64,000 nucleotides of DNA from an uncultured SAR324 cluster bacterium (GTDB lineage: Bacteria > SAR324 > NAC60-12): NCBI GenBank assembly GCA_905182865.1, contig CAJJCY010000004.1:434001-498000 (forward strand), given 5' to 3'. The notes under the pieces are model-generated. The model saw only the letters and a program-made list of their open reading frames with translations. It did no database searches and had not been told where the DNA came from. The position numbers and the translations under genes are program-made. Below, in pieces: positions 41,489 through 51,550 of the stretch (the first letter of the stretch is position 1; the number at the start of each line of letters is the position of its first letter).

Positions 41489-41540
41489 TTCTCACTGCAT
41501 GTGAGAATCTGATAGTGCCTTCGAAACCACATCCATGTAC
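41489..41540 (-). promoter_or_regulatory. Leader of flagellin copy 2 with hairpin and CsrA-like site
   Basis: Same arrangement as copy 1: hairpin TTCTCAC/GTGAGAA at 41489-41507 and GUACAUGGAUGU at 41529-41540, again 70 nt upstream of the ATG. Confidence 0.6.
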
Positions 41541-42095
41541 CACCCCGCCGGCGCCCTCATCTGTATGGACAAGGGTGTAATGAGCCTGTCGGAGTTCCAT
41601 TCTCCAATCAGCTGATAAAAGCTTATAAAAAGCTCTTAATTTCTAAATTCATTTGTTGTCAAAATTAACAATGAATATTACATAAGCTTTTCTCCTCTAT
41701 AGCGTTTTAACTAAATTGAGAGACTAATTTATCCTGTTTTAAAAACAATTAGTCAGCTACCTTTTTAAAATTAAATAATCCGTCTGCTATTGCTTTTTTG
41801 TTCTAATGTTTTCAATTTATAGTGACTAAACTTACGGTTAAATCTTTGCTCATTAAAATCAGCAAAATCCCTTAAATGAACTGGTCCAGGTATTTATAAA
41901 CAGTTCCTATTCAGTTCGACAAACTCTATACTATGTTCTATTTACGGCACAGTTCAGAACTGCAAGGATGCTTCATCAATACAAATTCCTCTGCACTGTC
42001 CCGCAAAATATACTTCTAGTGTTCTATTTTACGAGTACGACTGTACTGGGCCGTATTGCTGCTATTTACCAAACTCAAGCCTGCGCTGTTACGCT

Positions 42096-42310
42096 AGATC
42101 CAGCTCCCGTTTTATATCTCGGAAAACTGCCTGTTGACGCAGCTATCCACGCACTAATCTTTAGACAAGTGAATCGCATACTCGACTTAATACAAGCTCA
42201 AGTTCCCCTTAGCACTCACACTAAATCCAGCTCTCGTTTTATATCTCGGGAAACTGCCTGTTGACGCAACTATCCACGCACTAATCTTTAGACAAGTGAA
42301 TCGTATACTT
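42096..42310. repeat. 127-bp tandem repeat in unit 2, about 1.7 copies
   Basis: Copies begin at 42096 and 42223, spacing 127 bp. One copy fewer than in unit 1, which accounts for most of the length difference between the two units. Confidence 0.85.
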
Positions 42311-42440
42311 TATTTTAAAACATATTTTTTTATAATTAACTGCAGCAGAAATACTGTAAGCTTCTGGTACAGATTAATTATGGTATACCTTCTCTTATTC
42401 GCTCTTAAGTCCTATTACTGACTCTTATACGTTATTGTTC

Positions 42441-42490
42441 GTTCTTATTCGTTCTTATTCGTTCTTATTCGTTCTTATTCGTTCTTATTC
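42441..42490. repeat. Decamer tandem repeat, (GTTCTTATTC)x5
   Basis: Five perfect copies of GTTCTTATTC. The equivalent stretch in unit 1 (about 39169-39230) is an irregular set of related TTCTTGTTC-like words, so the array has expanded or been homogenised since duplication. Confidence 0.9.
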
Positions 42491-42999
42491 GCTGACTTCA
42501 AGCTAATAATCCTGGGCTGGTATTATTTAAGCAGCTGTCTGATACTGACATTGCAGTTGCAGATCTTTAACAAACACTGGCTAAACCTATAATAAGGGTC
42601 TCGTAAATTGTCTAAAAACCAGATTATTCATTTTAACGTTTAAGTAACCTTGATGCAGTCGCACAAAGTCCTTTAATCAGGACCTCAACTGCAGAACTGC
42701 ATAGTTCTATTTTTTTAACACTTACACTTAATAGCTCTTTTATTGCTGCTTGCAATGATATGAACTTTTTTTATTCAGCATCAAATTTACACTGTATTTT
42801 TCTGCACTCTCACACAATTCAACGGCTCAATGCATTAGCCTCAAGACGACCTCATTCAATTTTCTGAAAGCATCAATTTCAAAGCTGAAATACTTATATC
42901 TTTTTGCTCGTTTAAATCCATAAAACATCGTATATCTTTGTTTTCATGTAATATATGATGTAGTAAAATAAGTCCCAACCCTGTGTCGTTTCGAAAAAA

Positions 43000-43050
43000 G
43001 CGAGAAATCTTGTAAAAGCAACTATACTAATGTCATTAAGATTTCAGACT
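43000..43050. repeat. Copy of the dispersed palindromic element
   Basis: AAAAAAGCGAGAAATCTTG then CAACTATACTAATGTCATTA and AGATTTC; its ends pair (GAGAAATCTT / AAGATTTC). Same family as at 12899 and 39718. Confidence 0.5.
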
Positions 43051-43085
43051 GTTTGTGAGTCATTCTTATATTATTTATTTACTAA

Positions 43086-43129
43086 ATTCATAAATACTCC
43101 TTAAGCAATTCAGCTCCTAATTTAGCTGC
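43086..43129 (-). pseudogene. C-terminal fragment shared with unit 1
   Basis: Reads AAKLGAELLKEYL-stop on the minus strand, matching the fragment at 39821-39922 over its last 12 codons. The upstream sequence (FHTDLGNTR) is unrelated to the other copy, so the duplication edge lies inside this relic. Confidence 0.35.
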
Positions 43130-43333
43130 TCTAGTGTTACCCAAGTCTGTGTGGAATTGAAAATAATTATTAATCAAATTAACGATGGCACAAGAACAAA
43201 TTAGAGTTAATGATCAAATTTAATGTATGAACTTTTTATTTTTATTTCAATAATTACGCTTTTTATTCTGTGAAAAGGTTCCCCAGTAAATCTTTTTGGA
43301 AAACCTTTTCCTACAGAAATAAATCAGAAATAA

Positions 43334-44788
43334 TCAACCTAACAGCTTCATCACTGACATAGAACTTTGATTTGCCTTGCGATTAGGAACTTGTAAGCCT
43401 CTATGGTGTGCTTCGTTAACAATGCCTTGTTCTGTAACAGCAACCGCACCAGCAGTTGTTTGTAACAGCACAGTATTTTCATGTGCAATACGGAGATAGT
43501 TCAGGTTGCTTTCCAGGTTATTTTTCTGGAATGCTCCCATTTCACCTCGATTGGAATTAACTTCCTCAATTGCTTTATCAATAACAGCAATAGCATCCTG
43601 AGCCTGTGATGCGCTTAACATTTTGACTTCATCTAAATTCTTGAAGTCGGATACATTCGACTCTCCTCTGCCTAAATCAGCAGCCTTCATACTTCTTAAA
43701 GAGAATTGTGAAAACTGGTTAGCATTTCCACCAACCTGAAAGGTCAGTGAGTTTTGTACAAAGGTGATTGTACCTGCTTTTCCTCCAACAGGTGCAGATT
43801 CACCTGTATAACGAACCTTGATACCCTCTGTTGTTCCAGCACCGACTGCTCCTGTCAATACCTGACCTTTTCCAATTGTTTCTTCTCCGTTGATTTCGCC
43901 AGATACATCTGTACCATTTGCAACCAGATCGTTTATATCTGAGCTACTAGAAACAAGACCGACTGTATTGCTTGCAACTTGAAAAGTGTGCTCACTGCCA
44001 AAATTCTTATGTCTCAATGAGATTAGCTGAGGAGCATTACTATCAGTCTTAGATGAATCAGGTCGTATCAAATCCAATTGTACACCTGCTTCATCAATCG
44101 CAGCAGTAAGGTCGTTCATTGTCTGCTCAACTGATTGACCTTCTACTGTTTTAAAGTTAACAACCCTGCCACCTTCAGAAATAGTGATCTGCTCACCGGA
44201 ATCAATCATCGCTTGAGTCAAAGCTACTGTACCACTTTGAAAAGATCTAGTTGATGCTTGCTTAATGGTAATGTCATATCCGCCTGTACCTGATGAGCTT
44301 GCATTGACCCCAGCTTCTACGAATTCCAAATCTTCTCCAATAGTCAATCCGTTTCCTGAGCGACTTCCATCAAGCAAATAATTTTGTCCATACTGAGTAC
44401 TTGAGGCAACACGGTTTATTTGATCTAAAATATTATCAAATTCTCTTTGATCAGCCAGCATCATATTTGGATCGTTAACACCTTCATTCCCTGCATGAAC
44501 TGCCAACTGTCGTGCCTGAACCAGTGCACGACTAACTTCTGACAGGCCAGCTTCTGCTGTTTGGACTAGTGAAACAGCCATCTCTGAATTGTCAATGGCC
44601 TGCTTCAGACCAGCAGCCTGTGCACGAAGATTCTCAGATATCTGCAGCTGCGCCGGAGCATCAGCCGCACGATTAATTTTTAAACCTGAAGAAAGTTTCT
44701 CCATGGTTTTTGATTGAGCGTTTGTATTGTTTAAAACACTTCTGTGAGTATTGACTGCGCTCATATTATGATTTATTTTTAAAGACAT
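43334..44788 (-). CDS. Flagellin, copy 3 (C-terminal block substituted)
   Basis: A 484-residue uninterrupted flagellin frame. D0/D1 N-terminus (SLKINHNMSAVNTHRSVLNN), central EQITISEGGRVVNFKTVEG motif and NNLESNLNYLRIAHEN are standard. After AHEN the expected conserved segment (SxxSESVIRDADMAEEM...STSMLAQ) is replaced by about 33 unrelated residues (TVLLQTTAGAVAVTEQGIVN, then EAHHRGLQVPNRK). The family pattern then returns at the extreme end (KANQSSMSVMKLLG). The substitution is nearly length-neutral and in frame. Loss of this helix should affect filament assembly or export. AAGGAGGA ribosome site 5 nt before the ATG. Confidence 0.9.
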   Translation of the reverse strand: MSLKINHNMSAVNTHRSVLNNTNAQSKTMEKLSSGLKINRAADAPAQLQISENLRAQAAGLKQAIDNSEMAVSLVQTAEAGLSEVSRALVQARQLAVHAGNEGVNDPNMMLADQREFDNILDQINRVASSTQYGQNYLLDGSRSGNGLTIGEDLEFVEAGVNASSSGTGGYDITIKQASTRSFQSGTVALTQAMIDSGEQITISEGGRVVNFKTVEGQSVEQTMNDLTAAIDEAGVQLDLIRPDSSKTDSNAPQLISLRHKNFGSEHTFQVASNTVGLVSSSSDINDLVANGTDVSGEINGEETIGKGQVLTGAVGAGTTEGIKVRYTGESAPVGGKAGTITFVQNSLTFQVGGNANQFSQFSLRSMKAADLGRGESNVSDFKNLDEVKMLSASQAQDAIAVIDKAIEEVNSNRGEMGAFQKNNLESNLNYLRIAHENTVLLQTTAGAVAVTEQGIVNEAHHRGLQVPNRKANQSSMSVMKLLG

Positions 44789-44817
44789 AATGTCCTCCTT
44801 GATATGTGTTAAGCGAA

Positions 44818-44868
44818 TCTCACAACATGTGAGAATCTATTTAAATGCGTAACCATACATCCATGTAT
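44818..44868 (-). promoter_or_regulatory. Leader of flagellin copy 3 with hairpin and CsrA-like site
   Basis: Hairpin TCTCAC/GTGAGA (44818-44834) and AUACAUGGAUGU (44857-44868) lie 30 and 69 nt upstream of the ATG. The surrounding leader has diverged from copies 1 and 2, so retention of these two elements and their spacing suggests function. Confidence 0.6.
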
Positions 44869-44983
44869 AACCCGCGAAAACCCTCATCAGTTTCGATGAA
44901 AGTGGCTAAAGATGAAGATATATTATCACCCGCCAAAAAAGCCTTCAATAGCTTCAAATTAATGAATTACTCCACTTTAAAAA

Positions 44984-45921
<938 letters not shown>

Positions 45922-47349
45922 TTAAAATGCTTGTTGGCGTTTGATTTGCCTGAGCCAACATTGCAGTACTCGAATCCATACCAAACGCCGTGGGTTGCCA
46001 TATCGCCAACAACACTGAAACAAAGAGAGTGCCAATGGTTCATGCGCATTTCTCAAAAAGTTAAGGTTGCTCTCCAGGGTATTCTTTTGGAATGCCCCCA
46101 TGTAGCCACGATTGGCTGCTACATCATTAATTGCTTTATCAATTATATCGAGGGAATCCCTGGCACCTGTTCCAGTCATTAAATTTATATCTGCAAATGA
46201 ACTGAATCCTGAATCATTATCTACTCCAGATCCCAAATTTTGTGCTCTTGAGCTTTTAAAAGAGACACTAGTAGTTTGGTTTGAATTTGATCCAATATGG
46301 AACTTAAGTGAGTTCTGAGTGAACGTTAGAGATCCAGCCCTCTGTCCTGCAGGTGGTGGATTCATCCCTTTATAGCGAATTGCAATTCCTTCCGCCTTAC
46401 TTCCAACTCCACCACTTCCTGTCAGAACCTGCCCTCTCCCACGTGCTGCTTCTTTGGCTATCTCACCGGCTACATCAAGTCCATTTTTAACTCTTTCAGA
46501 AACATTAGCTACACTTGAAAGCAATCCACCAGTGTTGCTTGAAACCTGGAAAAAAGGTTCACTTCCGTATTTTGTATGTCTTAATGTCAATGTTTGTGGA
46601 GCATTTCTAATGGCTGAATCCCCCTTCGGAGTAACAAGTTCAACGTTGACTCCCGACTCTTTCATAGCATTAGAAAGCTGATTCATGGTCTGCTCAATAT
46701 TAGTTCCAGCAGTAGTTCGAAAATTTACTTTACGACCGCTCTCAGTAATTGTAATTTGTTCCTCTGCATCAATTATTTGCTGAGTCAAAGCAACAGTTCC
46801 AGTATGGGTTGATCTAGTTGAAGCCTGCTTTATATCGATGTCGTAGCCGTAAACACCAGAACTTCTACCAGTTACACCTGCATTAACAAACGATAAGTTT
46901 TTACCTGTTGTGACACCGTTTCCAGAACCGCTTCCATCAAGCAAAAACTTGTTCCCGTATTGAGTGTTTTTCGAAATTCGGTCAATTGATGACACTATTT
47001 GATCAAACTCCTGCTGATCAGCCTGGAGCATCATTTCATCGTTAGCTGCTTCGTTAGCCGCGTGAATTGCCAATTGACGTGCCCTTACTAATGAAAGACT
47101 TACCTCATCAAGAGCGGCTTCCCCAGTCTGCATCAGAGATATTGCCATTTCAGAGTTGTCTATTGCCTGCTTAACCCCTGCAGTTTGAGCACGCAGTAGT
47201 TCAGATATCTGCAACTGTGCCGGAGCATCGGCACCACGGTTAATTTTTAATCCGGATGATAATTTTTCTAATGTCTTCCCTTGCATTTTTTGGTTATTTA
47301 TTAAATTGCGATGTGCATTTATAGCATTCGCATTTGTATTGATTCTCAT
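45922..47349 (-). CDS. Flagellin, copy 4 (C-terminal block replaced and out of frame)
   Basis: Standard N-terminus (MRINTNANAINAHRNLINNQ; LSSGLKINRGADAPAQLQIS), central TITESGRKVNFRTTAG motif and NTLESNLNFLRNAHE. After AHE, about 65 bases bear no resemblance to the conserved RDADMAEEM...NQIL segment. The true ending (DSSTAMLAQANQTPTSILKL) is then present but in a different frame, ending near 45909. The open frame (475 residues) therefore finishes with an unrelated tail (PLALSLFQCCWRYGN...). The break falls at the same place as the substitution in copy 3. A weaker AGGAG ribosome site precedes the ATG. Confidence 0.9.
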   Translation of the reverse strand: MRINTNANAINAHRNLINNQKMQGKTLEKLSSGLKINRGADAPAQLQISELLRAQTAGVKQAIDNSEMAISLMQTGEAALDEVSLSLVRARQLAIHAANEAANDEMMLQADQQEFDQIVSSIDRISKNTQYGNKFLLDGSGSGNGVTTGKNLSFVNAGVTGRSSGVYGYDIDIKQASTRSTHTGTVALTQQIIDAEEQITITESGRKVNFRTTAGTNIEQTMNQLSNAMKESGVNVELVTPKGDSAIRNAPQTLTLRHTKYGSEPFFQVSSNTGGLLSSVANVSERVKNGLDVAGEIAKEAARGRGQVLTGSGGVGSKAEGIAIRYKGMNPPPAGQRAGSLTFTQNSLKFHIGSNSNQTTSVSFKSSRAQNLGSGVDNDSGFSSFADINLMTGTGARDSLDIIDKAINDVAANRGYMGAFQKNTLESNLNFLRNAHEPLALSLFQCCWRYGNPRRLVWIRVLQCWLRQIKRQQAF

Positions 47350-47399
47350 AACATTCTCCTAAGTATGAATTATGTAACTGACAGCATTCCAAAGTATTA

Positions 47400-47430
47400 A
47401 AGGGAGTAATCCCTTCACGCATCCCTGCAC
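47400..47430 (-). promoter_or_regulatory. Leader of flagellin copy 4 with hairpin and CsrA-like site
   Basis: Hairpin AAGGGA/TCCCTT at 47400-47415 and GUGCAGGGAUGC at 47419-47430 (10 of 12 CsrA consensus positions, GGA core intact). The site is 70 nt upstream of the ATG, as in copies 1-3, although the rest of the leader is different. Confidence 0.5.
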
Positions 47431-47590
47431 ATGGATTTACATGTCATTGACCCAATTCGGACATAATTATCGAACCCTGACTAATAGAACAATTCATCCC
47501 GGAATAGTTCTTATCAGCCAGAAAGAGCCATTTTACAATTTGAATATAACACCACACCAGAGCTTCATTGCTTCCGGTTGAAGTAATTTA

Positions 47591-47857
47591 TTAGACTTCT
47601 GCCCAGAGAATAACCCACTTAGAGTGAATACTCTGAATCAAGTCTTCAATTGTTAGATTCCGTTCTTGCGCCTGGAGTTTTACAAGCCTGAGCCTGCCTC
47701 TCAAAGACGGTTTCATCCATGAAACTTTTTCGGGCACTCCGCCCTGCTGTAATTTATCTATGGTCTGGTAGTTCAGTTCCCGAATGGAATTGATCAACCT
47801 CCCATAGATAAAAACAGCACTCCTGGTTTCCGTTCCAGGATTTCCGCTCAGCAACAT
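47591..47857 (-). CDS. Small protein of unknown function between flagellins 4 and 5
   Basis: An 88-residue frame (MLLSGNPGTETRSAVFIYGR, then LINSIRELNYQTIDKL). No known family is recognised; a helical, basic, FliS/FlaF-like helper is conceivable from context only. The start codon lies in the 8-nt loop of a perfect 9-bp hairpin (GCTCAGCAA/TTGCTGAGC), which would affect ribosome access. No strong Shine-Dalgarno sequence. Expression is unproven. Confidence 0.4.
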   Translation of the reverse strand: MLLSGNPGTETRSAVFIYGRLINSIRELNYQTIDKLQQGGVPEKVSWMKPSLRGRLRLVKLQAQERNLTIEDLIQSIHSKWVILWAEV

Positions 47858-47901
47858 AAATCTTGCTGAGCAAATTTTTCAAATAACGTTAAAAATCGTC
47901 A

Positions 47902-47934
47902 TCCTGAGCGCAGTCGGCTGTACCGGCTGCGCTC
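47902..47934. repeat. Strong GC-rich inverted repeat (REP-like or terminator)
   Basis: TGAGCGCAGTCGG and CCGGCTGCGCTCA pair over 13 bp with one mismatch (a G-U pair on one strand). The preceding GTCATCC resembles the start of common palindromic intergenic repeats. It could terminate flagellin copy 5 transcripts, but a T tract is lacking. Confidence 0.55.
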
Positions 47935-48067
47935 ACAATAACGGTTCTTTCAATCGCTTACCGTCAAATAGTGAAGTGCTTTTCGCTGAATTCTTCCATG
48001 AGTCCAACGAAATGCTACGTCATCATCAAATCCGCTTGGGGATCAAGCGAATACGAAACAGATCCAA

Positions 48068-49534
48068 CTAACCATTTATTAATTTCATAACGGCCGTTGG
48101 AGTCTGATTTGCTTGCGCCAGCATCGCTGTGCTGGACTGGACCAATATCTGATTACGGGCAAAGGCCGACATTTCCTCAGCCATATCCGCATCACGAATT
48201 ATTGATTCCGCATTTGTTACATTTTCATGTGCATTCCTTAAATAATTGAGATTGCTTTCTAAATCATTTTTCTGAAAAGCACCCATTTTTCCTCTAAATT
48301 TTGTAATTTCATCAATTGCCTGATCAATTATTAAAATTGAATCCTGAGACCTCTCTGCATCAGTAAATTCAACATCATTCAATGATCTAAAACCTGATTC
48401 ATTGGTCACTCCGCTACCTAATTTTTTGCTACTTACACTTCTTAATGAAAAGCTTGTTGACTGCTCTACATTTGGTCCAACATGAAAAACCAGTGAGTTT
48501 TGAGAAAGTGTTACAGAACCAGCAATTTTACCTGGTGGTGGAGCATTTTCTCCGGTATATTTAATCTTAAGTCCGGAAACCTTCGATGGAATGCTACCTG
48601 TCAGATACTGTCCTCTCCCTATTCCAAGCTCTCCTCCGATAAAACCGGCCACATCATCACCGTTTTTTATTTTGACCGAAACATCTGCTTGAGCAGACAA
48701 GACTCCGGACGTACTGCTGGCAACTTGAAAATAATGTTCGCTGCCAAACTCATTATGCTTAAAACTCAAAAACTGCGGTGCATCTGGAGTCGCAGCGCTT
48801 CCTGGCATCCTGACCATCACTATATCCATTCCAGAAGTAATGACTGCTTTTTCCAGACGATTCATCGTAGTTTCTACGCTTTCCCCTGCAATCGTTTCAA
48901 AGTTCAATGTTTTCCCACCTTCTGAAAATGTCAATTGTTCCCCTGCATCTATAAGTGCCTGGTTTAAGGATACAGATCCTTTTACAGTAGATTGCGTGGC
49001 TGACGTTTTAATTTCTACAGCATAGCCACCCACCGGTGATGAATTCGTATTTTCAGTTGCACTGACAAATTCCAGATTATCTCCAGCTGCAACTCCGTTT
49101 GCCCCCATACTGCCGTCCAAAATAGCTTTTTTGCCGTAATTCGAAATCTTCGCTATTCGGTCAATTGTGCGCAAAGAGTCTTCTAATTCTTGTTGATTGG
49201 CAGCCAGCATGGACTCATCATTCACGGCTTCGTTCGCAGAACTAATCGCAAGTTGCCTGATATTAATTAGAGAACGGTTAACTTCTTCCAAAGCACCTTC
49301 AGCAGTTTGCAGCATTGTAATTCCAGTTTCAGAGTTGTCTATGGCCTGTCGAAGTCCCGCTATCTGTGCCCTCATCCTTTCTGAGATGATTAAGCCTGCA
49401 GGAGAATCGGCACCGCGATTGATTTTCAATCCGGACGAAAGCCGTTCTAAATTTTTATTTTGAACCTCAGTATTATTCATTAGATTCCTGTGCGAATTCA
49501 TCGCAGCAATATTATGATTGATCCGTAAAGGCAT
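48068..49534 (-). CDS. Flagellin, copy 5 (intact)
   Basis: A 488-residue flagellin from the ATG at 49534 (MPLRINHNIAAMNSHRNLMN); the frame is open further upstream but without similarity. D0/D1 N-terminus, central QLTFSEGGKTLNFETIAG motif and a complete C-terminus (ESIIRDADMAEEMSAFARNQ, then STAMLAQANQTPTAVMKLI) are all present. It is one of only two members of the array that look fully functional. Its leader lacks the strong AAGGAGGA of copies 1-3. A looser GGA site (AAGCCAGGATGG, 49593-49604) lies about 60 nt upstream. Confidence 0.95.
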   Translation of the reverse strand: MPLRINHNIAAMNSHRNLMNNTEVQNKNLERLSSGLKINRGADSPAGLIISERMRAQIAGLRQAIDNSETGITMLQTAEGALEEVNRSLINIRQLAISSANEAVNDESMLAANQQELEDSLRTIDRIAKISNYGKKAILDGSMGANGVAAGDNLEFVSATENTNSSPVGGYAVEIKTSATQSTVKGSVSLNQALIDAGEQLTFSEGGKTLNFETIAGESVETTMNRLEKAVITSGMDIVMVRMPGSAATPDAPQFLSFKHNEFGSEHYFQVASSTSGVLSAQADVSVKIKNGDDVAGFIGGELGIGRGQYLTGSIPSKVSGLKIKYTGENAPPPGKIAGSVTLSQNSLVFHVGPNVEQSTSFSLRSVSSKKLGSGVTNESGFRSLNDVEFTDAERSQDSILIIDQAIDEITKFRGKMGAFQKNDLESNLNYLRNAHENVTNAESIIRDADMAEEMSAFARNQILVQSSTAMLAQANQTPTAVMKLING

Positions 49535-49867
49535 AAATCCCCTTTTTTGATTTGATTGAAAAACGTATATAATAAAACGACTCTGATCTTTACCATCCTG
49601 GCTTAGATTCAGTCGAGTTGCCGTTACATTACGGCTCTTTCCAAAAGTTCCCACACTCTCGGAAATATAATCACTTCCTTATCTTTTTTTATACTCAAGA
49701 AAAGAAGTAATTCTAAATTATTTAAACTTTTTATATTTAATTAAAATATTATTTTTATTACATAATTAAATAATATCAAAGAGACTCTCATTAATTTCTT
49801 AATAAGAATTTTAAACTCACATTCCGCTTCTGCGGATTTTAATATTAAACAATGATGTATCTAATCT

Positions 49868-51303
49868 TTACTTTAACAATGAGAGCACAGTTTCGTGATT
49901 CTGGTGTGCCTGTGCTTCTGTAGAGCGTACTAAATTTTTTGCAATTATGTTCCCCGTTTGTTCTGCGAAAACATGTGCTTCCACACTATTTTCAATATTT
50001 TTTTCTGTAATAACTAACTTGTCGTATTCGTTACGTAAATCTTTCATTGAGTCATTAAATGTAGTATCACAGAATACCTTTACTCTGTCTCTGACTTCTG
50101 AAATTTCTTTCATGCTTTTCTCTAAAACAAATATTGAGTCTTTAATTCTTTGCTCAGTCTGAATATCTATTTCCTCCAACGAATTAAAACCTGATACATT
50201 CTCAGTATCCACTCCCAAATTTGAAGTATGAATACTTGCCAGACTCAGTAATTCAATGTGTGGCTCCGGGATTCCTACTCTAAATTGGAATCCATTCTGG
50301 ATCACAGAAACTGTACCAGCCACTTTATCTGCAGGTGCTTCACTTCCATAATACCTGACAGTCAATCCGCTAATATCCTCTGTTTCTGCAGGAACACTTA
50401 AGTATTGTCCGTGTCCTAAACACGGCATTCCATTGATTCTCCCTTTTAGATCTAATCCTGGAGAAGCAAGAGCAACTTTTTGACTATCTAATGAAAGCAG
50501 GCCTGGCGTGAAACTCGAAGCTTCAAAGACGTATGCACTTCCATACTGAATGTGTCTGAAATGCAGTATATCATCTGCATTTCTAACAATTTCCAACGGT
50601 ATATTAAGTTGAATAATCCAGTCTGCAAGACGACTAAATGTAGCTGAAACACTTTCCCCTTTATGAGTAATAAAACAATTTGAAGTCCCGTTCTCTTCAA
50701 AGATAAGCTGTTCTTTTTGGTCAACTATATCTTGTGTAAATGGCAGAAAACCCTTTAGTTCCGATCTTGTTGCTGCTTCAGTTACTAAAACTTCATAACC
50801 GCTTAGTGGAGATGTTTTTGAATTGGAATTCATCATTACAAATTCCAAATAATCACCAGTCGCAACTCCTCGAACTCCGTAACTGCCGTCCAGCAAAGAT
50901 TGATGTCCATAACTTGTTTCATCTGCTATTGTGTTTATCCGCTTAATCAACTTCACAAGTTCTTGTTGGTCAGCCTCTCTCATTACTGAATTGAATTTTA
51001 TTTCATTTCTAATTCTCATTATCATTTCAATAGTTATTAATTCTAACGCCAGTTTTTGAATCTCAGTTTGAACAATAGACATTTCAACACTTATGCCAGA
51101 CATTTCTAAGCTCAGCTTAAGTCTCTCTAAGTGCATCTGAAATGAGCGGAAACGTGATCTTTCACAGCAGCCGGACGTACCGGAGTATTTTGTTTTTCTT
51201 TTTTCTCTTGTTCCTGCTCCTGGTACATTGAATTTCTAAAAGTACCATGTTCGCTCAATCCCGTTGTAGCAGGCCCAATATTTGTTCGAATATTAATAGA
51301 CAT
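49868..51303 (-). CDS. Flagellin-like gene, copy 6, highly diverged and frame-broken
   Basis: From an ATG at 51303 (MSINIRTNIGPATTGLSEHG) with a GAGGAA site, the frame runs to a break near 51135 and resumes as HLERLKLSLEMSG. The central part aligns with the other copies (EADQQELVKLIKRINTIADE, GHQSLLDGSYGVRGVATGDY, AGTVSVIQNGFQFRVG). The N-terminal helices and the C-terminal block (ITEKNIENSVEAHVFAEQTG) have lost the usual conserved residues, including the LSSGLKINRAAD and RDADMAEE motifs. It may be a decaying gene, or a specialised filament or junction component. About 478 residues if the break is repaired. Confidence 0.75.
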
Positions 51304-51550
51304 ATTTCCTCTTATGTTAATAATTCTCCGGCAGAGAAACTCCGTGTCCAAAGACACGTCATTCCTCTTTCCGGGGACAAAACTTAACTTAAAATTTAAC
51401 TTATAAAATAATTTATAAACCTGCTGATTTTAAAACAGCATATTTGTAAATCATCTTTTCTTCTGACATCCGGCAAGGTTCAAGAAACAAGGTAAGGGCT
51501 AGGCACAGGACCTTGAACCTTAAACCATGAAACTTGAACCTTAAACCGTT

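Larger units (their letters stand above)
39923..43129 (-). repeat. Tandem duplication, unit 2
   Basis: Second copy of the 3.3-kb unit described at 36543-39862, containing flagellin copy 2 and its long upstream non-coding region. Both edges are sharp: CGCTGATCATTTC at the left and CAGCTCCTAATTTAGC at the right. Confidence 0.9.

Noticed and set aside
38715..42310. CRISPR-like interpretation of the 127-bp repeats
   Set aside because: Repeats are long, contiguous and without unique spacers; no cas genes are present.
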